From an uncultured Lachnospiraceae bacterium (lineage in GTDB: Bacteria; Bacillota_A; Clostridia; Lachnospirales; Lachnospiraceae), in contig CAJUGZ010000301.1 in assembly GCA_910585855.1 (NCBI GenBank), forward strand, positions 1 through 5,019: 5,019 bases of DNA. The letters run 5' to 3'. The notes under the pieces are model-generated. The model was given only the letters and a program-made list of their open reading frames with translations. It was not told the DNA's origin and did no database searches. Positions within the stretch are counted from its first letter, which is position 1. Every line of letters starts with the position of its first letter. Position numbers and translations under genes: made by a program. Of this stretch, positions 1 through 5,019 are shown in pieces.

Positions 1-310
1 ATCCTGCTTCCATGCAGGGTATGCAAAAAAAGGGGCGTGTTTAGCCCGGATGATAAAAAAGCGATGCTCTTGTGGCTGGTAAAATCTTTCCTTACACCAG
101 TTACGTTTCGGTTGTTATGAGGGCGAATTGCGCCCCGGTTCGTTCGGTTGGATGAACCGAAATCAGAAGCCATAGACTTTCTTACCGTTTGGAGCGGAGC
201 AGGCAAAGAACAGGAGCAAACCGCCTCTGGCGTCCGGTGAAAGCCAATTCTTTCTGGCAGCGTCCTATCCTATCTCCAAAAGTTGAATGAAAGATAGAAA
301 CAGGATAAAG
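1..310. other. GC-rich, hairpin-rich intergenic island of unknown nature
   Basis: No gene can be supported here. The stretch is about 48% G+C over 1-300, against a very AT-rich 361-440 and AT-rich neighbouring genes. It contains several short self-complementary segments: 1-7 with 14-20, 76-80 with 96-100, 121-125 with 131-135, TTCGGTT at 143-149 with AACCGAA at 155-161, and TATCC/TATCT at 266-275 with AGATA at 292-296 and GGATA at 303-307. TTCGGTT also occurs at 107-113, so AACCGAA has two possible partners. A minus-strand frame runs open from about 268 off the left edge, with an ATG at 173 but no good ribosome binding site. A plus-strand frame at 83-286 is broken only by TAG at 173-175. The block could be an interspersed repeat, a mobile-element remnant or a structured RNA. 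I recognise no named RNA family. Confidence 0.4.
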
Positions 311-409
311 TCAGAATGGCAAAAAAATTGCTTTGAAACTATCATGGAAATGGGGCATTTTATAAAAATTTTACTTTATAAGTTTATTTTGAATTTTTGC
401 AGCCTAATA
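311..409. other. AT-rich intergenic stretch
   Basis: This is plain AT-rich sequence between the GC-rich island and the promoter of the aminotransferase gene. The only structure seen is an inverted repeat, TTATAAA at 360-366 with TTTATAA at 375-381. It could be an operator or simply a product of the base composition. No ORF, RNA gene or repeat is supported. Confidence 0.4.
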
Positions 410-438
410 TTGACAAATCTTCCAAAATCACATAGAAT
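410..438 (+). promoter_or_regulatory. sigma-A promoter of the aminotransferase gene
   Basis: A perfect -35 hexamer TTGACA (410-415) is followed by exactly 17 bases and a -10 hexamer TAGAAT (433-438, five of six matches to TATAAT). Transcription would start near 445, giving a leader of about 70 bases before the ATG at 516. This is the strongest promoter in the window and suggests steady vegetative expression. Confidence 0.8.
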
Positions 439-504
439 ATAAAGCGGTTTTGTATAAAAGTGAAAGTTTTTAATATATGGACTTGCAAAATAAGCGTGAT
501 AAGT

Positions 505-510
505 GGAGGA
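505..510 (+). promoter_or_regulatory. ribosome binding site that fixes the aminotransferase start
   Basis: GGAGGA lies five bases before the ATG at 516. The in-frame ATG at 477, 13 codons upstream, is preceded by an AT-rich stretch with no Shine-Dalgarno sequence. The start at 516 is therefore preferred. Confidence 0.8.
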
Positions 511-515
511 ATAAG

Positions 516-1805
516 ATGAAAGCATATAGAGATATGACAAGGGGAGAATTGGTGGAATTAAAGGAGGTGCTAGAACAGCAGTATAAGGAAAAAATGGCTC
601 TTGGGCTGAAATTGGATATGTCTAGAGGGAAGCCGAGTGTGGCACAGCTTGACAGTATTATGGGAATGATGGATTTATTGGACAGCCGATCGGACTATAG
701 GACAGAAGAAGGGTTTGACAGCAGAAATTATGGCGCAATGGATGGTATTTTTGAAGCGAAGAAGCTGATGGCGGAGATTATGGGGACAACGCCGGAACAT
801 GTAGTAGTTTATGGAAATTCGAGTTTAAGTATTATGTATGATTCGATTTCTCGCTGTTATACGCATGGAGTGATGGAAGGGGATATTCCTTGGTGTAAGT
901 TGGAACGGGTAAAATGGCTCTGCCCTGTGCCGGGGTATGATCGGCATTTTGCAATTACAGAACGGTTTGGTATGGAGATGATTTTAGTTCCTATGAAGGA
1001 AGACGGACCGGATATGGATTTGATTGAACGACTTGTGGCAGAAGATGACAGTATCAAGGGAATTTGGTGTGTGCCAAAGTATTCGAATCCACAGGGAATC
1101 AGTTATTCGGATCAGACAGTAAAAAGAATGGCAGCTTTAAAGCCGAAAGCAAAAGATTTTCGGATATATTGGGATAATGCCTATGCTGTGCATCATCTTT
1201 ATCCTGATGCTCCGGTTGAAATTTTAGATATTTTATCGGAGTGCGAAAAGGCAGGAAACCCGGATTTAGTCTATGAATTTGCCTCTACTTCAAAGATTAG
1301 TTTTTCAGGGGCTGGTATTGCAGCAATGGCGGCTTCACCGGCAAATTTAAAAGAAATCCGAGATCAGCTTCGTATTATGACGATAGGATATGATAAAATT
1401 AATCAGTTAAGGCATGTGCGCTATTTTAAGGACTTAAAAGGGGTACAGGAGCAGATGGAAAGACATGCAGAACTGATTCGACCAAAATTTGAGGCAGTTT
1501 TAGAGATTTTAGAGAGGGAATTAGGGGAGTTGGGAATTGGTTTTTGGAAGAAACCTTTTGGGGGGTATTTTATTAGTTTTGAAGCAATGGAGGGCTGCGC
1601 TAAGGCGATAGTAAAGCGGTGCAAAGATGCAGGTGTTATAATGACGGATGCCGGAGCGACTTATCCATATGGAAAAGATCCGAAAGATACAAATATTCGT
1701 ATTGCACCGACGTTTCCAACATTAGAAGAAATACAGAAAGCGGCGGAATTATTTGTGCTTTGCGTGAAATTGGTAAGTGTGGAAAAACTGTTAGAACAAA
1801 AATAG
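516..1805 (+). CDS. PLP-dependent aminotransferase, aspartate aminotransferase Ic / MocR-like type
   Basis: This is a 429-residue fold-type I aminotransferase, probably cytoplasmic, that moves an amino group between an amino acid and a 2-oxo acid using pyridoxal phosphate. Visible motifs are an SRGKPS-like N-terminal substrate loop (36-41), YGNSS (99-103) in the cofactor phosphate-binding region, CPVPGYDRHF (136-145), YSNPQG (189-194), WDNAY (219-223, with the Asp that contacts the PLP ring nitrogen), and STSK (257-260), where Lys260 should form the Schiff base. NIRIAPTFP (393-401) follows, with Arg395 as the likely carboxylate-binding Arg. The length suits the family annotated as putative aspartate aminotransferase type Ic. 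There is no N-terminal DNA-binding domain, so this is an enzyme and not a MocR regulator. The start at 516 is chosen on its GGAGGA; the frame could be extended to 477 (442 residues). It is a single-gene unit with its own promoter and terminator. Exact substrates cannot be read from the sequence. Confidence 0.88.
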   Translation: MKAYRDMTRGELVELKEVLEQQYKEKMALGLKLDMSRGKPSVAQLDSIMGMMDLLDSRSDYRTEEGFDSRNYGAMDGIFEAKKLMAEIMGTTPEHVVVYGNSSLSIMYDSISRCYTHGVMEGDIPWCKLERVKWLCPVPGYDRHFAITERFGMEMILVPMKEDGPDMDLIERLVAEDDSIKGIWCVPKYSNPQGISYSDQTVKRMAALKPKAKDFRIYWDNAYAVHHLYPDAPVEILDILSECEKAGNPDLVYEFASTSKISFSGAGIAAMAASPANLKEIRDQLRIMTIGYDKINQLRHVRYFKDLKGVQEQMERHAELIRPKFEAVLEILERELGELGIGFWKKPFGGYFISFEAMEGCAKAIVKRCKDAGVIMTDAGATYPYGKDPKDTNIRIAPTFPTLEEIQKAAELFVLCVKLVSVEKLLEQK

Positions 1806-1812
1806 ATGTTAG

Positions 1813-1850
1813 AAACCGTTTGTTGGAGATAAAAAGACAGGCGGTTTTTC
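1813..1850 (+). terminator. intrinsic terminator of the aminotransferase gene
   Basis: AAACCGTTTG (1813-1822) pairs with CAGGCGGTTT (1838-1847) as a 10-bp stem including two G-U pairs, around a 15-base loop. The T-run (1845-1849) overlaps the end of the stem. It begins eight bases after the stop codon and separates the aminotransferase from proC. Confidence 0.78.
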
Positions 1851-1890
1851 TGTTAAAATAAGAGGGAGTAAAAAGATGTTGGGGAGGGGA

Positions 1891-2012
1891 GGCTGAAAGC
1901 GGAAGGAAGGTCTATTCCGGGCTCGCTATGAAAATAGGAAATGTTAAGTGCAAGCGGGCTCAGAGCAGATTTTCCTTCAGGTTTTGGCGTTCTCTTTCTA
2001 AGAAAACCTAAA
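1891..2012. other. second GC-rich intergenic island, possible structured RNA or interspersed repeat
   Basis: Bases 1891-1990 are about 49% G+C, flanked by much more AT-rich DNA. Two nested stems can be drawn. The outer stem is GAAGGAA (1902-1908) with TTCCTTC (1972-1978). The inner stem is GGGCTCGCT (1919-1927) with AGCGGGCTC (1953-1961), nine pairs with two G-U. A further hairpin at 1979-2009 follows directly. A plus-strand frame is open at 1862-2011 and contains a basic 27-codon ORF starting at ATG 1928. It has no properly spaced Shine-Dalgarno sequence, so I do not call it a gene. The minus strand is also open over most of the block without an ATG. Apart from this island, 1851-1890 and 2013-2028 hold nothing I can name. 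Confidence 0.4.
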
Positions 2013-2019
2013 TTTTTAT
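1979..2019 (+). terminator. terminator-like hairpin at the end of the GC-rich island
   Basis: AGGTTTT (1979-1985) pairs perfectly with AAAACCT (2003-2009), followed by AAATTTTTATT. The stem has only three G-C pairs and the T-run starts three bases after it, so termination would be weak. If the island is transcribed towards proC, this could act as an attenuator. It could equally be a chance AT-rich hairpin. Confidence 0.3.
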
Positions 2020-2028
2020 TATATCAAA

Positions 2029-2087
2029 TTGCAATTAGATTTTGTGTGAAATAGAAGATAGATTGTTTTTAGATTTTATGTTAGAAT
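2029..2087 (+). promoter_or_regulatory. candidate promoter zone for proC
   Basis: Two sigma-A-like candidates lie here. The first is TTGCAA (2029-2034), 17 bases, TAGAAG (2052-2057), with four of six matches in each box. The second is an extended -10, TGTTAGAAT (2079-2087), with a poor -35 TAGATT (2059-2064) at 17 bases. The second would start transcription almost at the ribosome binding site. TTAGATTTT occurs twice, at 2035-2043 and 2069-2077. A promoter is expected here because a terminator closes the upstream gene, but the choice between the two is uncertain. Confidence 0.4.
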
Positions 2088-2109
2088 AAAAAGAAAAAGG
2101 AGAACATAT

Positions 2110-2907
2110 ATGAAACAGATAGCTTGGATTGGTATGGGAAATATGGCTACTGCTATGTTAAAGGGAGTGGAAACTGTTTTTAAAAAGGAGGATATGATTT
2201 TTTCGAGGAAGGATGCGGCAAAGAGAGCAGCGTTTGCAAAGGAGATGGGGATAGAAGCGGCGGTGGATAATTTTTCTTGTGCGAAAGCGGCAAAGTATGT
2301 GATTTTGGCAGTAAAGCCGCAGTTTTTTCCAGAAGTGTTAGAGGAGATTCGTCCGGCAATTACTTCAGAACATATTGTGATTTCTATTGCTGCCGGAGTC
2401 GATCGAGAAACGATTAGGAAGGGGCTTGGTGGTCAGGCTAGGGTTGTGCGTGCTATGCCGAATACGCCGGCACTTTTAGGAGAAGGGATGACGGGAATTT
2501 GCTATCAGGAGGAAGAGTTTTCTTTGGAAGAGGTGCAGAGAATAGAGGCAATCTTTTTTTCGTTTGGGCGTGTGAAAAAGGTAGAAGAATCTCTGATGAA
2601 TACGGTTATTTGTATTAGTGGAAGTGCACCGGCTTATGTTTATTTGTTTATTGAAGCGTTGGCAGACAGCGGGGTGAAATATGGGCTTTCTAGAGAAACT
2701 GCTTATGAGATGGCAGCGCAGACTGTACTGGGGGCGGCAAAGATGGTACTGGAAACAAAAGAGCATCCCGGTGTATTAAAAGATCGGGTATGTTCACCCG
2801 GCGGAACAACGATTGCTGGAGTGGCAGCATGTGAGGAATATGGTCTTCGCAATGCAGTATTAAAGGCATCGGATGCTTGCTATGAAAAGGCGAATCAGTT
2901 AAAATAA
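2110..2907 (+). CDS. proC: pyrroline-5-carboxylate reductase
   Basis: The gene encodes a 265-residue cytoplasmic enzyme for the last step of proline synthesis, the NAD(P)H-dependent reduction of 1-pyrroline-5-carboxylate to L-proline. The N-terminal Rossmann dinucleotide-binding domain starts immediately with IGMGNMA (7-13). It is followed by ILAVKPQ (65-71), ISIAAGV (91-97) and the typical MPNTPA (116-121). The all-alpha C-terminal dimerisation and substrate domain carries SGSAPAY (170-176) and the family signature around VCSPGGTTIAG (227-237). The length matches the usual 260-280 residues, and no key motif is missing. AAGGAG (2097-2102) sits seven bases before the ATG. The glutamate kinase and gamma-glutamyl phosphate reductase genes (proB, proA) are not in the window, so proC may be unlinked to them. 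The next gene begins 62 bases downstream with no terminator, which suggests shared transcription. Confidence 0.96.
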   Translation: MKQIAWIGMGNMATAMLKGVETVFKKEDMIFSRKDAAKRAAFAKEMGIEAAVDNFSCAKAAKYVILAVKPQFFPEVLEEIRPAITSEHIVISIAAGVDRETIRKGLGGQARVVRAMPNTPALLGEGMTGICYQEEEFSLEEVQRIEAIFFSFGRVKKVEESLMNTVICISGSAPAYVYLFIEALADSGVKYGLSRETAYEMAAQTVLGAAKMVLETKEHPGVLKDRVCSPGGTTIAGVAACEEYGLRNAVLKASDACYEKANQLK

Positions 2908-2969
2908 AGAACAGAGATTTGGTTGGAAATAAAAAATGGAAACAGAAAATATAGGAAAGAAGGTAGAAG

Positions 2970-3497
2970 ATGAAGCAAAAACGATTACAGCGAGAGTTGA
3001 TCTATCAGGGAAAAATTATTGGAGTTTATCAGGATACCATTGAACTTCCAGACGGAAACGTGGTGAAGTATGATTTTATTAAACACAATGGAGCCGCAGC
3101 CGTTGTTCCGGTGACAAAAGAGGGAAAAATTCTTATGGTACGGCAGGATCGCAATGCCGTAAATCGGGAAACATTAGAAATTCCAGCGGGAAAGAGGGAC
3201 GGTTCAGAAGACCCGGCAGAGTGTGTGCGGCGGGAGTTAGAAGAAGAAACTGGATATTCTTGTAAGAAGTTAGAGCATTTGATTACATTGGACAGTTGGG
3301 TAGCCTTTTGTGACGAACAAATTGATGTCTATGTGGCAACGGATTTGGTTTTATCAAAACAGCATTTAGACGAAGACGAATTTATTGATGTTGAAGAGTG
3401 GGAGTTAGAGGAGTTAGAAAAGTTGATTTTTTCCGGAAAAATACGAGATGCCAAGACGATTGCAGGGCTGATGTCTTATAAAGCAAAATATCTTTAG
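2970..3497 (+). CDS. Nudix hydrolase, ADP-ribose pyrophosphatase type
   Basis: This 175-residue Nudix enzyme most likely cleaves ADP-ribose and related nucleoside diphosphate sugars to AMP and ribose 5-phosphate, clearing a reactive metabolite. The complete Nudix box GX5EX7REUXEEXGU lies at residues 74-96: Gly74, Glu80, Arg88-Glu89, Glu92-Glu93 and Gly95. The Glu residues bind the divalent metal. Features typical of the ADPRase subgroup are the N-terminal beta-rich segment with IELPDGNVVKYD (24-35), LMVRQDR (55-61), LEIPAGK (69-75) just before the box, and an acidic tail before the final helix. A GAAGG-like site precedes the ATG. The position upstream of spoIIM and xerD matches nudF in Bacillus subtilis and supports the ADP-ribose assignment. 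Substrate specificity remains inferred, so I leave the symbol blank. Confidence 0.9.
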   Translation: MKQKRLQRELIYQGKIIGVYQDTIELPDGNVVKYDFIKHNGAAAVVPVTKEGKILMVRQDRNAVNRETLEIPAGKRDGSEDPAECVRRELEEETGYSCKKLEHLITLDSWVAFCDEQIDVYVATDLVLSKQHLDEDEFIDVEEWELEELEKLIFSGKIRDAKTIAGLMSYKAKYL

Positions 3498-3522
3498 TCC
3501 GATAGCTTTTACAAAATAGCAG

Positions 3523-3551
3523 GAATAGATGCGTACAAGCCGGCATATATC
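3523..3551 (+). promoter_or_regulatory. possible sigma-E-like sporulation promoter before spoIIM
   Basis: GAATAGA (3523-3529) is followed by a 14-base spacer and CATATATC (3544-3551). This resembles the Bacillus sigma-E pattern (KMATATT, 14-15 bases, CATACA-T) with several mismatches in both boxes. It lies about 30 bases before the start of spoIIM, a gene known to be sigma-E dependent in Bacillus subtilis. No better sigma-A promoter is visible in this gap. Confidence 0.33.
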
Positions 3552-3579
3552 CTAGTAAAAGAAAAAGGACGGTTTTTTT

Positions 3580-4155
3580 ATGGAGGCAGTGGAGAAAAGA
3601 AAACGGATTACTTATTCTGTATTACAGAGCAGTGACGGAATTTGTGCAGCATTGTTTTTAGCCGGGATTTTACTAGGAACATTTATTTTTAATTTTTTTG
3701 GAGGACGCTATGCGGAACAGTTTTTTGTTGCGATGAATTTATCACAGGCGGGTTATCAGCAGGTAAAGATTTCTCACAGCAGGCTGATAGGGTATATTTT
3801 AGAAAAAAGAGGAAAACGATTTGCACTTTTATGGTTTTGTGAAATGACACGCTTTCAGAGGCAGGTACGCTATGGATTTTCGCTTTATTATGGACTATCT
3901 GCAGGAGTTTTGCAGTCGGCTTTATGTCACCAAAGAGGAATTTTTGGTATTTTAGAGTTCTTTTTGCTGTTATTTCCTCATTACTTTATCTATGCATTAG
4001 ATTGGAAGGGGATGCAGGGGTTTATGGGAGAAAGAAAACGGGCTGGTTTAACTCTTAAAATTTTGCTGGTATTTTTCATTGGAGTAATATTAGAAGCCTG
4101 TGTTAATACGGCAATTTTACAAAAGTATTATGAATTAATTAGTTCTGTCCGATAA
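3580..4155 (+). CDS. spoIIM: stage II sporulation protein M-like membrane protein
   Basis: This is a 191-residue polytopic membrane protein. In SpoIIM of Bacillus, the protein works with SpoIID and SpoIIP in peptidoglycan remodelling that lets the mother-cell membrane engulf the forespore. Hydrophobic segments lie at about 20-40, 99-117, 119-140 and 160-180. The region between the first two is basic, with a shorter hydrophobic patch at 81-88. The start of the first segment (FLAGILLGTF, 26-35), FPHYFIY (132-138) and GVILEACVNT (168-177) resemble conserved spots of the family, although B. subtilis has a somewhat longer protein (about 214 residues). The site AAAAAGGA lies about ten bases before the ATG, slightly far. 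Identification rests on topology, motifs and the position between a Nudix gene and xerD. Overall similarity to Bacillus SpoIIM looks modest. Confidence 0.75.
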   Translation: MEAVEKRKRITYSVLQSSDGICAALFLAGILLGTFIFNFFGGRYAEQFFVAMNLSQAGYQQVKISHSRLIGYILEKRGKRFALLWFCEMTRFQRQVRYGFSLYYGLSAGVLQSALCHQRGIFGILEFFLLLFPHYFIYALDWKGMQGFMGERKRAGLTLKILLVFFIGVILEACVNTAILQKYYELISSVR

Positions 4156-4192
4156 TGAAAATAAGAAAATAAGAAAACGGCAGGTAGGATAT

Positions 4193-5019
4193 ATGGAAAA
4201 AGAAATAGAACAGTTCTCTGTGTATTTATTACAGGAAAGACATGCTTCTTTCAATACAGAATCTTCTTATCGGAGAGATTTAAAAAAGCTGCAGGAGTAT
4301 CTGAAAAAACAGGATATTCAAAAGGTAGAGGAAGTGACGGAAACTTGGTTAAATTCCTATGTGCTTTATTTGGAACGAAGTCAGAGCGCAGCTTCTTCTA
4401 TTTCAAGAAATATTGCATCAATGAAATCATTTTTTCAATATTTATATCGAATAAAAATGATACAAACTGATCCCTCTTGGAATTTAAAAGCTCCAAAAGT
4501 AGAGCGAAAACTGCCGGAAATACTGACTGTAGAGGAAATCAATCGTTTGCTGGATCAGCCATCAAAAAAGCAGGCAAAAGGAATTCGTGACAGAGCAATG
4601 ATGGAACTTTTATATGCGACCGGGATTCGGGTTTCAGAATTAATCGGGCTTACTATAACAGATGTAAATATGCAGCTTGGTTTTTGTGTACTGCAGCAGG
4701 GAGAGAAAGAGCGGATTGTATCATTTCAGAGAAAAACAAAAGAGGATTTAGAGAAGTATCTGAAAACAGCAAGAAGAGAGCTTTTAAAAGGGAAGGAATC
4801 CATATATTTTTTTGTAAATTGTTCTGGAAATGCTATGAGTCGGCAGGGATTTTGGAAATTGATGAAGCAATACGGGGTTTGGGCAGGTATTCAAAAAGAA
4901 ATTACACCACATACGCTGCGTCATTCTTTTGCTGCTCATTTGATTGAAAATGGGGCTGATATTCATATGGTACAGCAGATTATGGGACATTCTGATGTGC
5001 AGATTACACAGATGTATCG
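4193..5019 (+). CDS. xerD: site-specific tyrosine recombinase XerD (3' end outside the window)
   Basis: The first 275 codons of a tyrosine recombinase are present; the frame is open to the window edge. XerD with XerC (or its equivalent) resolves chromosome dimers at dif near the terminus. Residues 1 to about 90 form the SAM-like core-binding domain, and the catalytic domain begins near LPEILTVEEINRLL (about 106-119). Active-site residues visible are Arg146 (in ATGIRVSEL), His240 and Arg243 (in TPHTLRHSFAAHL), His266 (MGHSD) and the nucleophile Tyr275, nine residues after His266 as in E. coli XerD. The beta-hairpin normally reading GKGxKER is QQGEKER (168-174), so Gln169 aligns with the catalytic Lys. 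Family length is near 290-300, so only about 20 residues are cut off. AGGTAGGA precedes the ATG, and the gene starts 37 bases after spoIIM. XerD is preferred over XerC because of its place next to spoIIM. Confidence 0.9.
   Translation, partial: MEKEIEQFSVYLLQERHASFNTESSYRRDLKKLQEYLKKQDIQKVEEVTETWLNSYVLYLERSQSAASSISRNIASMKSFFQYLYRIKMIQTDPSWNLKAPKVERKLPEILTVEEINRLLDQPSKKQAKGIRDRAMMELLYATGIRVSELIGLTITDVNMQLGFCVLQQGEKERIVSFQRKTKEDLEKYLKTARRELLKGKESIYFFVNCSGNAMSRQGFWKLMKQYGVWAGIQKEITPHTLRHSFAAHLIENGADIHMVQQIMGHSDVQITQMY

Noticed and set aside
1..476. T-box or other riboswitch leader for the aminotransferase
   Set aside because: No T-box-type conserved sequence is seen, and the strong promoter at 410-438 lies downstream of the structured block, so its transcript would not include that block.
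477..515. Upstream in-frame ATG extending the aminotransferase to 442 residues
   Set aside because: It has no Shine-Dalgarno sequence, while the ATG at 516 has GGAGGA at five bases. The extra 13 residues match no family feature I know.
857..1057. Minus-strand ORF of 66 codons
   Set aside because: It lies wholly inside the well-supported aminotransferase gene and has no recognisable domain, so it is an antisense shadow.
1421..1624. Minus-strand ORF of 67 codons
   Set aside because: It is antisense to the aminotransferase C-terminal part and has no independent support.
1619..1861. Plus-strand ORF of 80 codons overlapping the aminotransferase end
   Set aside because: It runs in another frame through the conserved C-terminus and then through the intrinsic terminator, and its product looks random.
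2476..2766. Minus-strand ORF of 96 codons
   Set aside because: It is antisense to proC across its most conserved region, and the product is low-complexity with no domain.
2936..3046. Small ORF starting at ATG 2936 before the Nudix gene
   Set aside because: It is out of frame with the Nudix gene, lacks a good ribosome binding site and overlaps the Nudix start. It is most likely chance.
4684..4947. Plus-strand ORF of 87 codons
   Set aside because: It sits in a different frame inside xerD, whose own frame carries all the catalytic motifs there.
4784..4990. Minus-strand ORF of 68 codons
   Set aside because: It is antisense to the catalytic domain of xerD and has no support of its own.
4193..5019. 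Tyrosine recombinase as a phage or integrative-element integrase
   Set aside because: Its compact size, XerD-like motifs and housekeeping position next to spoIIM fit chromosomal XerD. No att site, excisionase or other mobile-element gene is visible beside it.

Overview
The window reads as a chromosomal segment of an AT-rich, spore-forming Firmicute, most likely a member of the Clostridia close to Lachnospiraceae. The evidence is the purine-rich Shine-Dalgarno sites, the A/T-ending codon use, the consensus sigma-A promoter, a SpoIIM-type sporulation protein, and the order Nudix hydrolase - spoIIM - xerD. That order resembles the Bacillus subtilis nudF-spoIIM-fur-xerD region, here without fur. 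The genus assignment is inference.

All recognisable genes lie on the plus strand. Positions 1-476 hold no convincing gene. The first ~310 bases are a hairpin-rich island that is clearly richer in G+C (about 48% for 1-300) than what follows. It is followed by an AT-rich stretch ending in a near-perfect sigma-A promoter (410-438). That promoter drives a stand-alone PLP aminotransferase of the aspartate aminotransferase Ic / MocR-like type (516-1805), which is closed by an intrinsic terminator (1813-1850).

The gap 1806-2109 contains a second GC-rich island (about 1891-2012). It has two nested stems followed by a terminator-like hairpin. An AT-rich promoter zone then leads into proC (pyrroline-5-carboxylate reductase, 2110-2907).

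proC, an ADP-ribose-pyrophosphatase-like Nudix hydrolase (2970-3497), a SpoIIM-like membrane protein (3580-4155) and a XerD-type tyrosine recombinase (4193 to beyond the end) follow with gaps of 62, 82 and 37 bases and no clear terminator between them. They could be co-transcribed. A possible sigma-E-like promoter before spoIIM would add mother-cell expression of spoIIM and xerD.

The genes do not form one pathway. They join amino-acid metabolism (transamination, proline synthesis), nucleotide-sugar housekeeping, sporulation engulfment and chromosome-dimer resolution. I see no CRISPR array, IS element, defence system or obviously new protein system. The two points most worth following up are the intergenic GC-rich islands, which look like interspersed repeats or structured RNAs, and a XerD in which the residue aligned with the catalytic lysine is glutamine.
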